Shown here: in pieces, positions 35,711 through 47,800 of the stretch
How positions within the stretch are numbered: position 1 is the first letter of the stretch
Layout of the letters: the number at the start of each line of letters is the position of its first letter
DNA from: Primula veris
Taxonomy: Eukaryota > Streptophyta > Magnoliopsida > Ericales > Primulaceae
Reading direction: 5' to 3'
Length of the DNA: 64,000 nt
Assembly (NCBI GenBank): GCA_963682055.1
Contig: OY821745.1
Span: forward strand, 19,403,342 to 19,467,341
Notes under the pieces: model-generated
Databases searched by the model: none
Seen by the model: the letters and a program-made list of their open reading frames with translations, nothing else
Told to the model about the DNA's origin: nothing
Made by a program: the position numbers and the translations under genes

Positions 35711-35835
35711 CACCATTTTGATTCTAAACTCAAATTACAGGGGGCATAGACCATTTTGAAGCTAAACTCAAACTACAAGTGGGCATGGATGGACCATTGT
35801 GAACCTAAACTCAAACTAAAGGGGGCAATCTCGTG
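35711..35835. repeat. Three ~41-bp units with CTAAACTCAAACTA
   Basis: ACCATTTTGATTCTAAACTC, ACCATTTTGAAGCTAAACTC and ACCATTGTGAACCTAAACTC start successive units, each ending in a GGG(C/A)AT-like stretch. A fourth unit is at about 34046-34085, on the other side of the block at 34095-35520. Confidence 0.8.
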
Positions 35836-35839
35836 ATAA

Positions 35840-36620
35840 AATTTACCACAACCACTATAAATAGATGACCAACCTAAACTTAAAACACACAACTTGAAGA
35901 CAAAGGTGAAGACAAAATCCAAGAGAGAGAAACTCTGTCAAATTCAGCCATCAAGCTCGAAGTCTCGAAGATCCTCAAATATTACTGAAGATCTTCCGAA
36001 TCTTCCGCCAAATCCAGCAAGACATCTGAGTAAATCTAAGTCTATATCCGTAGAAAGCACTCCATGCAAGAAACGAATATGGGGTTTGTAAAGATCAAAT
36101 CTAAACCAACATTCGAAGTTATTCATAAAGTTCGAAAATTTTCAACCAATTTTATTAACAAAATCCAAGAATATCTACATCTAAATCCACAGAAAGTATT
36201 CAAAGCCGCGAATCTAGTATTTGTGAACATAAAAGCTAAATCCATATTTGAAGCTCTTCCTTCATCAAGTCTGAAGACCTTCAACAAAAATCCAACAACA
36301 AATTCAAGAAGATCACCATTCGAATCTCAAAAACACTTTAAAACCATAAATCAATCGTTTTTCAAGATCAAACTCACAAATAAGTTCGATCACCAACAAA
36401 TAAGTATACAAGTCAAGATCAACCTCAAAACTCAAGCAATTTAATATCTCGATCATCTACAAGCAATTCGAGCCACCAAGAATTCGATTTTGAAGAGATT
36501 AATCAAAAGATTTTATTTTTGTTGTTTTTAGAAAATATTCAAAGATTGTACCCGCAAAATATAAATAAATAAAATTATTTTGCTTTCTCCATTTATTTTC
36601 TGTCTTCATCTATTAGATAG
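35840..36620 (+). mobile_element. LTR-like sequence with TATA box
   Basis: A TATA-like CTATAAATAG lies at about 35856-35865, followed by a leader with AAGATC and AAATC repeats and a region near 36550 (AAAGATTGTACCCGCAAAAT) of the kind seen near the ends of plant gypsy LTRs. The Lys/Ser-rich open frames at 35894-36444 have no domain. No partner LTR was identified. Confidence 0.35.
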
Positions 36621-39290
36621 AAAAATTTGTGTGGAACAATAGCTTTTCTCTTTACAAATTTGTGATAAAATCACTCACTACAGTTGCTTCTAAACTTGAG
36701 CTATATGAATGCAATGATTAGAATCACTCAAGTATAAACTAATACAAATGCATGTGTAGTATGAAAGTGTTTTGATTTATCTTAATCTCTTATTTTCTTA
36801 ATTTTCCTCTTTTTGAACTTTTTTCTTTTCAATGAAGTATTAAGTTTTGTGTTTATGAAGGTGGTAGATATAAAGTGTGAAAGATAGGTGTTTGGGAGAG
36901 AATCAGATGTGTATTTATCTCCAAAAGTGCTTATATCCATTGTTTTGGTTTTGGGAGAAGTATGTTGGGTAATAAATTATTTGGCAATTGAAAAAAATGA
37001 TCTTTTAAATTCTGAGAGATGACCCACCAGTGAGTTATCTCCATCTATCGGTGGGTAACCCCTGAAAAGTTTCTTGGCCTCTGCTTGTTTGATCCATAAG
37101 TGGGTTATCTGTCCATATTTTGGTTTCGCTTGAAATATTCGTAACTTGCTCACTTGGACTCGAAATTTACTCCCGCTTGAACCGTTGGCTCTGTTATCAA
37201 ATACTCGATCATTTTAAGGGCTAATATATATATATATATATATATTTGAAAAAGATCAAGAATTATATTATCGAATTGATAAATCGTAAAATCATTACAT
37301 TATAATCACACTTATAATCAAAATCAATTATTGAACATAAGGTTTAACATCATTTAAGGAGAGGCTCATTAAAACACACACTCACATTTTTTATCTGGAT
37401 GTGATTTGAAATTAACTCTTCGTGAATCCTTAAACTCATGACCAGCCATAGTACATACATAAGTCCTAGATACGATCACAGTTTTATCCTTATCTCTCAT
37501 GTTTGTGTTTTTTTATCCGAACACAGAATCTGGTATCAAGTCAATAATTTTTTCAGAACTCCTCACTTTCCTCTATTGTATCGAATTCTTTGCTTAAATA
37601 TAAAGTCAGGATAACCGTCTATGTTTTCATTGCCACTAGCGTTACCATCAAGCTCCCCAAGGTTTAAACTACAATTCTCACTATTGTTCCCGACCATTGT
37701 GTTCCAAAAATTACAAGCAACTGAACATGAAGACCAAACCAGTTTAATAAGTGTTCATTGTCATTTAATTTAGCTCACTATAAAGTAAAAATATTGTAAC
37801 TAAAAACTAAGCATAAACACATACACACTTAATTTAGATTCAACGAGACTATATATTCAACGAGAAAATTATGCTTGCAGGAATGATGGGTTCCAATCAA
37901 TTTTGGGAGGTTAGGAATGATTACCCACTTCAATAGTCATCCGCCATTGACACTCTTCTCTGACTCTAACTCTTTGTAATTCGTCGATTTTTGTAAAGTT
38001 ATTTCATTACCCCGTCAATGCCTTGCATTCTTGCCCATACTCCGTTCTTTTAGTCTCGCGATTACTTTGCAAGTTTCTGGTCGCCGATTTTGCCGTATCT
38101 TTCTTTATCTTTTATTCTCTCTCTATTCTTTTACCCGTTCTTCCCCGTTTTCATTTATAATGTGATTTTTATGATTAAATTTCCAAATATACTCATATTA
38201 AATGAGCATTAATAACAAAAAATATTAAACATTAATATTAGTTAAAGGGTAAATTAATAAATTGTAATCATAATAATTATTATAAATAAATTTTATTAAT
38301 ATTGATGAAAATCCAAATTTGACCATATACAAAGGGAGTATAAAACAGTATTTAATGAATATTAAAACCCAAGTAAATTACAAAAAATATATGTTTAATC
38401 AAAATTTAGACTACGAATATTCTTAGCAAGTAGTACTCCGTCTGTTTCAATTTACTTATACACAATCGAAATACATACATTTTGATATGAGGAAAATTTG
38501 TACCTAAATTGGTAAAATAATAAATTTTTAAAAAACTTTTATATAACAAAATAAATTTAACGAATGTGATGTTTTTTAAATTTATCATTTCGACAATTTA
38601 ATTACAAAAATAATGCAGGTTAAGATCCACTTAATAGGTAGTGAAAATTTAGTATGAAGCAGCAAATATAGTAGAACCTCTATACAGTCATAAGCTCGAG
38701 ACCAGAAAAAAAATATTACAATATAGATGTGATTATTAAGTATAGCTTTATATATAAAAAATATAATTTTATTTAAATATATATTTTGTATATTACAAGA
38801 TACATGTATATATTGTTTCACTAACTAACACAAATATTTAATAGACAAATATATATTTTTAGTTTAAGTAGGTAAACACATTATTGCATGAATCCAAACT
38901 GGTGGAAAATCATAATATAATAAACTCATAAATTTTTTTAAATTTTAATTAAGTATATAATTATTTAGAAAATCTAGTATATGTATTTAAAAGAGTGAAA
39001 ATTCAACTAAATTTTATTTAATGTTTTTTTTTACATGTATAAGCATTATATATAATTTAACAAAGAAATTTGTCTTACAAAATTACATATATATAATTTT
39101 ACAAATTTATATTATTTATCACGGTGCGGAGATACAGGTGATTTTAAAAAATTATACGGCACCAAACATTTTTATTAAATTTATTCAAATAGTAAATAAA
39201 ATAGAGTATTATTATAGGGTACAGTGTAAGTAGTATTAATGTAAGTATTAATGTAGAGTAACTGGGTGTTAGTGGCGCAACAACTGGACT
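36621..39290. other. Intergenic AT-rich DNA
   Basis: No gene is supported. A TA dinucleotide microsatellite lies at 37222-37246. From about 38160 the region is extremely AT-rich. Confidence 0.55.
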
Positions 39291-39355
39291 CGTAAATATA
39301 TATCTCTCACCAAACTCGGCGTTACATTCTCTCTGTAGATTCGATTTAAAGTAAA

Positions 39356-42300
39356 ATGGTAGCTATATTACGCTTACTCTTCACTATGCTAATCCTCACC
39401 GTTGGATCATCTCGTGCCTCGGTACACGTGTACGACGGAGATGCGTTCAGGGAGGTGGGAAACGCTTACCTACTCTCGGGCGGAAGCGAAGGTCTCTCTG
39501 TCGCTCGATTAATCACTGCCGCCGATGACGATGCCATTCCTTCTTCCTTACATGACGGTCGCTCTTTCATCCGGTATTTATTTATTTATTTGTTTGTATA
39601 TATGATTCATATGTATTAATGTAGTTGTTATATACTTAGTATTACCATATATATGCTCAGATCTGCTCTCCCTATTCCCCCACTTATGGTTCCGTATCAA
39701 CTTTAATATGTGTTTGGTTTGGAACCTGGAAAATGTCACCGGAAAAGAAAAGAAAAAAACAGAAAGTGAAGTAACATGAAATCATTTTCCGTTCTTGAGT
39801 TTGGAAGATTGGGAAAACAAGTGAATGAAAATAAAAAAAAATCGATATGAGAGAGGAGAGAGAGAGTGTGTGTGTGTTAGTCCAACTTTTCTCATTTATT
39901 TTCCTTTTCTTCCCACTTTTGGAAGGTAAATAAGTTGTTTTCCTCATCTTCCACGCAAAATTACACTCACACTTTCTTTTGTTTTATTTTCCACTAGTTT
40001 TCTTATGGAGCCAAATACTGAAAATGGTTTTCCCGGGGAATCATTTTCATTTTCATTTTCCCATGAGTAATCTGGCTTCCAAACACACGCAATGTAGTTT
40101 ATTGTTCTGATTGTGATCCAACTTTACGATACTCCCTCCGTCCGAAAGCAAGTGTGCTTTGAAAATTGTGATATTTAAGGATTTGAACCAATACCATTTA
40201 AAATTCAACAAAAAAAACATTCAAAAATCAAAATTTTCAAACAAAAACTATTTCTTACTTATAATATGAGATAATAGTTGTAATATTTGGACGGAGGGAG
40301 TATTTGGTAGGATCCTCAGCTTAAACTCTATCATTCAACCGTGTAGTCGGACCGAGGATGTCATGTTTATTTTAGGACGGAGGGAGTATTTAGTAGGATC
40401 CTCAGCTTAAACTCTATCATTTAACTGATTGGGGGTTTTAGGTTTTACGAAACTATAAGTGTGCCTATAGGTGGAGTCGGGGGTGCAGCCCCCTCCCATT
40501 TTGATAAAAGTTGACGAAAAAATAACTTGTTTCTACGAGTTTTGGTTAAAATTTCCAAAAATTGGCATTACCTACAGCCCCTTCCATATTATGGAGAAAG
40601 AAAAGTTATATGTAGTAAATAAATAATCATATAAAAGTAACTTTTTTATATGCTAACTTGATATATAGTTATACTGTTGTAGAGGTTGTCACCAGGTCGA
40701 TCATTACAATTTCGCATCTCAGTAGAGTAAAAAATATGGGTCCTGATCAACTTTATGGGGAATAAAATGACGATATTTAAAAGGGGGAAATCACATAGAA
40801 AAATGTAACACCAATCATAATACAACAGAAGTGTCTTAAGACATAATTCAAAACCAAACTCAATCCAAATTACCATGTATTTTTACAAAAAAACAAGATT
40901 ATATTTATTGCATTTATTTTTGGCGCACTTCCATCCTGGGGCACCTAAGGTAAGGGGACGTTATTGTTCACACAAGGGTCCTCCGTGGTTGTAAATTAGT
41001 TGGTTGTCTACCAGACAGTGTTCTAAGAATCGTTCTAGTCGCCGCTCGTTCCCCATTCGACTCGACTAAGGGTACTTGGGCTAATTTAGTCATTAGAGAT
41101 CATTCATTATAGTATTTGGAGAAGTCAACGCATCGATTAGTTGTTCCGCATTTCTCCTTAATGGAGCATCATTTATTATACTATTTTAGCAGATCATGAC
41201 GCAAATCTTGTTGATTACTTGTATAAAATAGATGATTATATGATGAATGATGTGAAATGAATTAGAGTAGATCAAGTGAATGTAGTGGAGAGCCTAAGTA
41301 GCAGAAATTTGCTGATCATGCAAATATTATAATTTCTGAAAGATCCAAAATATGAATATTGGACCAATAATATGAATGAAAGGACAACTGGAATAACCAC
41401 ATTATTGCATTTGGACGATGGAAGGATTTAACTTCTTTTCTTTTCGTTTTTTTGGTTTTATGCTATCAAAGTGGGTTTGCATTCTAATAGGTGGTTGAAA
41501 TGTCAATAATTTTAGTTATGGGCTGGTAGAAACAAAGAAAAAGATACTCCACTCTTCGTTGGTAGAAGCCTCCCTCATTAATCCCTCTTAATTACGAAAA
41601 CAATCCTCTTTAATTTCATTTTTTTTAGCTGAAGCGGGCTAGATGGGTCATCAACTCAGCCATATATATCTTTTAAATTGATTGCATTAAATGTAGATTA
41701 TGAGAAGATGAATACTTTGTGTTTCCTAGGCCTTGTTTCTCTTGAATTTTGCTATAACACGATCCATGCCAACTGTGTAATTGTTGCCTCTTGGCTGTTG
41801 AAACTTGACAGATTTGAGAATATCACATTCTTGAGAAGTAAAGCATCTGCAGAACAGCACTCAGAGATGGAACATAGCACCGGACTCATACAAGTTGTGA
41901 TATTCGAAGCTGCTGATCGTGACAATATCGGTGGCTCAGCTTATGGTGGACAAAGATCTATCTGTTGCACCCCTGATCTTGCCAGGCTGGAAGGGTGTAA
42001 GAAAGGCAAAGTCATTAAAAGACCTTCCTCAACTAATATAAAATGGCCCATCGTATTAAATATACAGTTCAATGGGAAGTTTATCTCGTCGCACATGGAT
42101 GATACAGTTGTGTATGTAACTAAAACTGGCATGTATAACTTGTTCTTCATTTCATGCGATCCAACAGTTAAGGGACTGGTGATGAGTGGTAAGACTGTTT
42201 GGAAGAACCCTGATGGGTATTTACCTGGTAGAATGGCTCCTTTAATGAACTTCTATATCGTAATGTGTATCATGTATGCATTGCTTAGTTGGATATGGTT

Positions 42301-43942
42301 ATCTCAACACATACGATTTTGGGAAGAGATATTGCAGCTACAGCACTGCATCACAGCTGTGATTGGTCTTGGGCTTTTTGAGACGGTTCTTTGGTATTTT
42401 GAGTACGCACACTTTAACAGTACAGGGATAAGGCCTGTTATACTTACGACTTGGGTTGTTACTATTGGAGCTATAAGGAAGACACTCTCTCGTCTACTTA
42501 TACTATGTATTTCTATGGGGTATGGTGTGGTTCGCCCTACTCTTGGAGGTCTTACCACGAAGGTGTTGCTTTTGGGTGTAACTTACTTTTTGTCATCTGA
42601 ATTGCTGAATATAGCCGAGTATGTGGGGACCATAAATGACGTGGCAGGCAGAGCTAGGGTTTTTCTAGTCGTGCCCAATGCATTTCTGGATGCATTTCTG
42701 ATATTGTGGATTTTCACTTCTCTTTCTAAGACACTGGAGCAGCTGCAGGTACAGTGGTTTCTACACACTATTGTTTCATATAACAGCATTTGTATTCACA
42801 GACAATGTTTTATATCTAGGCAAAGAGGAGCTCTGCGAAGTTGGACATCTACAGAAAGTTCTCAAATGCATTAGCAGTTACAGTAATTGCTTCAGTTGCA
42901 TGGATAGGATATGAGGTAACCCCCTTGTCCAATTGAAGTGTTTATCTGATGAATTGAATGAGACTTGGATTAAAAAATAAAGATGCTTATCTAATTGTCG
43001 ATCTCGTTCCAAGGAGCCCAGGATGAATTTGGTTAAAGACATTGCCGATTGAAATCTATCTGATAGTATTTCTTTTTTGTTGTATCTTCTGTTACAGTTA
43101 TACTTCAAAGCAACAGACCCGTTCAATGAAAAGTGGCAAGGTGCTTGGATGATTACTGCTTTTTGGGATATTCTAGCTTATGTATTGCTGTGTGTTATCT
43201 GCTATCTCTGGGCACCGTCACAGAACTCTCAACGGTATGTGATTTCCTTTCTTGGTACCTTGTATGGCATTTGCATGGTTGAAATCGTAACGATTAGCTT
43301 TAGTTTTATGTTTATTTTGCTCCTGCCTATGAGTTTTATTAAGCTGTTCCTTCTTCATTACGTGAACTGATTGAGGTTAAGTTCAACTGGTTTTACTTTT
43401 AGTGATGATCTTGCACATATTTTGTTATTACTTGATTAATAGCCTTTTTAGAATAGGAAATCGAAACATCACTTTGAGAGTCTCCAACATATGCAGGACA
43501 TATCATCACAATTCGCATTTGCAATCTAAGTTGTACCACGAGAGCATTCTGATCTTTTGCTCCGAGACTTGATCCCGTCTAAGATTATCGTCATTTCCAT
43601 TAGTAAGCAAAATGTAGTAGGGTATTTAAGGATAGTGCACATACAAATAAGGATAAGTCATATCAAGAGAAAAGTTTGTTTATTGACAATCAATTTCACA
43701 CTCCTTGTGTTTGCGATTGTTTTTCTTTCATTTTTTTGCGTGTTTATTCCAAGCCTCTGTGCAGTTATGCTTACTCGGAAGAAAAGGGTGAAGAATCGGA
43801 CGATGATGAAGTCCAAGAACTATGCCGAGGAACCCCAAAAGGTGACATCAGTTTAGTCAATCAAGATAGAAGAAATGATGGTGATAGTACAGATACTTTT
43901 GACCCAGAAGATGAATTGGAAGAGGAGGGTAAGAGGGAATGA
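39356..43942 (+). CDS. TMEM87-like lung seven-transmembrane (GOST) protein, five exons
   Basis: Exons are 39356-39573, 41812-42748, 42820-42915, 43098-43234 and 43765-43942. Phases agree at each GT-AG junction and give 521 residues. Residues 1-22 look like a signal peptide. The lumenal part contains FEAADRDNIGGSAYGGQR and CCTPDL, typical of plant LUSTR proteins, then KTGMYNLFF and NPDGYLPGRMAPL. From residue ~214 there are seven membrane segments, with LQLQHCIT, GAIRKTLSRLLIL and MGYGVVRPTLGGL. The tail is acidic. Animal TMEM87 acts in the Golgi; plant members are poorly known. Intron 1 (2.2 kb) carries MITEs. The frame open from 41678 to 42874 runs on into introns and is not the real start. 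The next gene, MRT4, is convergent, with 907 bp between the stop codons. Confidence 0.93.
39708..40095. mobile_element. MITE-like inverted-end element in intron 1 of the TMEM87-like gene
   Basis: ATGTGTTTGG... with GGAAAATG at the left is mirrored by CATTTTCCC... and CCAAACACAC at the right. The inverted match is interrupted, and no clear target duplication was found. The class is not settled; hAT-like is possible. Confidence 0.45.
40132..40300. mobile_element. Stowaway MITE in intron 1 of the TMEM87-like gene
   Basis: CTCCCTCCGTCCGAA at the left end and TTTGGACGGAGGGAG at the right end are inverted repeats, with TA on both sides (40130-40131 and 40301-40302). At 169 bp, with these ends and a TA target, it is a typical Stowaway (Tc1/mariner) MITE. 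Confidence 0.9.
40289..40434. repeat. Duplication of the Stowaway right end with its flank, period 87 bp
   Basis: GGACGGAGGGAGTATTT(G/A)GTAGGATCC followed by TCAGCTTAAACTCTATCATT occurs at about 40289 and again at about 40376. Confidence 0.85.
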
Positions 43943-44849
43943 TTATCTAAGATTTTTTCTGGAGTTAGGTAGCAAATAGGGAATGCTTCCACACAACATA
44001 CCGGTAAATGGGAAGGATATGCATTGTTGTATCAATTTTCTTCCTTTTTAACGAAAGAGTTCTTATCAAGACTGGGCAAACACAACTTACAAATGAAGAC
44101 ATGAAATCGAGATTTAGTATTTCTATCTGCACGGCCGCCCAAAGTTGTTCATTTTATACTTTTTATCATATTTGTTTTTCAATTTTCAGTCAAGTATTTG
44201 AACGAAAATTGCGTGTGCACGGAGAGCGGGTGTAGTTGGTGCATAACTTGGCATTATGGTATATTTTTTATAATGTTGGTTGTGAACGTCAGGGTAGAAA
44301 GATTTCTTCAGGTTGTAAATCCAAATACCTCTAAAAGTTGTATACTAAAATGCCAATTTTCAAATTTCTATAACATTAATTTAGAGTTAAAATGCGACTT
44401 TTCAAATTTCAATAATATATTTAGACAATGCACAATACCTCAATTTCCCTCGCTTTCAATTCTCCGATAATATCATTTCATTCTGAAAATATGGAAACTC
44501 TATTCAAAAACCGCTCACATCAATTACCCTAAATTTTCAATAAAGTATATAATTATAAGCTTGTCCGGGTCACAAAAACAATAACGTTAAATGAATTAAG
44601 ATCACTAGATCGAATTTTTTAAAATGGAAGCCCCTGGATCGAAGTTGTTCCAAAACACAAACCACTGCAGTGAATGAACTTAACCCTTGTTTTTCTGAAG
44701 CAAGTATAAGACAAGAATAGCAAAGACTTCTTTGTAATAGCAACAAAGATTTGTAAACAAGAGATTGCATAGAGAGTACAACAGCCAAAATTTTACTTAT
44801 ACTCACTGTTGAATAGCCATAATAAAGAAATATTAAAAGGAGAAATATC
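43943..44849. other. Gap between convergent genes
   Basis: Holds the 3' regions of the TMEM87-like gene (plus) and MRT4 (minus). No other gene is supported. Confidence 0.6.
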
Positions 44850-47800
44850 TTATGAAGATTCAATATCAGATCCGTCAAGCCCTTCTTTATAAACTTCAAA
44901 ATCCTCAGGAGTCCATCTGCAAACTAAATGAAGTCGAAAAGTAGCCAGCTTTGTACCAAGTAGACGCTGAAAAAGAAAATGCACCCGTGCTAGAGTTACT
45001 TTTTACTCCGAATAAACTTGTGAAAATGATAAGATATCAAGATGGCATAATTTTTTTGCTTGTATTATTCCTTCTTTATCTAGCATAGAGCATTTCATCG
45101 ATGCTAAACAAATACGAATACGAGTACCGTACATCCATATCTTATATAACAGTAATACTATGGCATGTCATCTTTTTAAATTTAGGATAGGATACAACTA
45201 GGCTTCGTCGCTTCGAATAGTTTATAGTTTGTACTTGTATGATTTGTATGCCAAATACTACTATGTCAAAAAACATTATCACATTTATTTAAAATAACAG
45301 ATTCACGCAAAGTAGGCCAAAATAAGTGGCATGGAGGAGGAGGTGAGATGAGCTGTTGATAGACCATTTTTACAGGGTTGCATTAGAGAGACTCCATCTT
45401 TTATTCCTAAGCAATGAACAATTGAAGTTTTTACCGATTCACCATATATATTATACAATTATTAGGCTTCTAATATAGCATGATCATCTTCTCAAATTTA
45501 TAAAGATCGACTTTTCCCCCATTTCCTTGAAAAAAAAGGACTCTTTATGTTTGGCTTAACCATATCAGATTTGTATCTTTTCCGTGTCCAATTGGTCAAA
45601 GACTGAAAAGGTCAATAATGCTTTTAAATGAGTATCCAAAATTCGTATGCCCTTTTATCACAGATCCCATAAATGTAAAATATCTTTTATGAAATACCCT
45701 TGCTATGAAGATATCACAAAACTAGTCCTGGAAAATGGCACTGGAATGTCAATTACAGTTTTATAAAGTTGATATACCCCTTAATAAGGATTTGAAACAT
45801 ACCAGTATTCGAGCTCCTTCAGGGGACAATGGTTTCCCCTTCTCACAAACAACAAAATCCGAAACAAGCTCGACCACTCCTGCTCGGGTTAAAAGCGAAG
45901 TAAATAAACTATAATATAAAAATCTATGGTGAAAATGAGACAACAAAGGGACAAAATCAGACCTTTGTTCAGCCTCACAGGCATACTTTGCTTACGCAAA
46001 AACGGTTCCATCTCATGAGTGAACTGCTCCAGAGGGCCTTCTTTAAGTTCTACCTGCAAAAATTAAATCTTCATAAGGATCTAGTAATGCAGAAAGAGAA
46101 AAGAGGTGTCACAATGATGCAATGCATAACATAAGTCAACCTTCTGGTCTTTGCTAATTAACAGCAAAATGCTTGTACATGAAAAATCCAACAATTACAA
46201 TGTCTTAAAAATACTTCTTCATGGTGTAAAAAACTAAAAATGACATTCAACTTAAATCCCAATTACATGCTATGACCATGTGCTACAAGATTTAAACAGG
46301 AATGTGATATATACAAGATGGGACACCATAATTGCAACAGACCTGCTCTGTAACGATAGTGCCAGTTCTTGCAAAATCATGCTCTTCATACTCATTAAAC
46401 AACCTACAAAACATAAAACATAGGCAGGCTTCAAGTTTAATACTCAAAAAGTCGAAAATTGCAGTCATATGTAATTACTTCGGAGAAGTTAACTGAAAAA
46501 AACAAATATAAAACAAGTCTAGGTCTGCAAGATCTCAAAGCTCTAAACCCACTTTTCTCCGGAGGGTCATAAGAGACGGCATGAACGATAATTATTTGCA
46601 ACGGATTATGAAAGCAAAAATCGAGTTAAAGTGCAAGAAATATAGTTACCTAAAGACCTCTTCTTTTGGCAAATTGGTGAAGAAAAGCCCAGAACCCCCT
46701 CGAACAAGCTGTAGTTGAGATAAAGCAGAGGAGACAATTAGGAGAGAATCTAGTAGAACCACACCCAAAAAATAACTTAACCTTGACAAATTTTAATAAT
46801 TAGGCGAAATAATGATGTAGCCACCTTAGAAAGTTTGTGAATTCCAGTTTTAATTTCATCGGAAGCTGATCGACCGAGAGACACTTGAATCACTTTGTTT
46901 GGTCCAAGGAAGAATCTGACATGAAAGTCACAAAGTCACATGTAAAAAAACAGTGACCTGTAATGGTAGATATAAATAAGAAAACTGATATTTCAAATGA
47001 GTCCCTCATACCCACATAGGGTTGCTTGGAGATATAGAACGTAGCAAGTTATTACAAGTGGAATAGTTTGTGTTGTGCCAATCTCAAATGTAAGTTCTAC
47101 TTCTAAACTAAGAAAAGGAAACATGGCCACACAAGCAGGAGCGGAGCCAAGATTAACATTTTGGGGTTGCACAAATCAAAGTGTTACTTTACGGGGTTGC
47201 GATATTCATCGTTTTAATAAATTTTTAAATTTTTCTTTAGAAAAAAATGACATTTTCGTAAATTGTGGGAGTGCGAGTGCACCCCTTTGTCATACTATAC
47301 ATTCTCCCCTGACTATGAGTCAAAACCGTGGCATGCGAAATAACCAAGATCCCTTGAAAAATTGAGAACCAAAGAATTATAAACATGATTACATGGCAGA
47401 GCAGTTTGAAGAAAATCGACCCATCTGAGTGACAACAATTCCTACAAATTATGAAATGATAGTGGACTACTTTTTAGGTATTCTCTGCAGAGAGGAAACA
47501 AAAAACAAGTATTTAATCGATACACCAACAGCAAAACAAACCATAAGGATTTACTTAACCAAAGGATCAAATTATAGTGACAAAGTAAATCCCTAAATGA
47601 CAACGGCAGTACAGACGGGAATACAATCAAGTAACTCCTAAGAAACCTAGCATTTATCTAAGGAATGCTACAAAACGTGCTTAACTACGCATTTGCTGAA
47701 CACTCCGGATTTCTTACTTAAAGGGGTATTTGGTTGTAGGCTTATAGCTCAGCTTGTCTTTTCTTTTCTGTTTTTGTTTTTTGGCTTTTAAGCTTGCAAT

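Noticed and set aside
41678..41811. Upstream extension of exon 2 of the TMEM87-like gene as a separate start
   Set aside because: Exon 1 at 39356 supplies a signal peptide and joins in phase at an AG acceptor at 41811; the extension has no similarity to the family.
47075..47365. 96-codon frame in MRT4 intron 2
   Set aside because: Lies in a dispersed repeat within an intron, on the strand opposite to the gene, with no domain.
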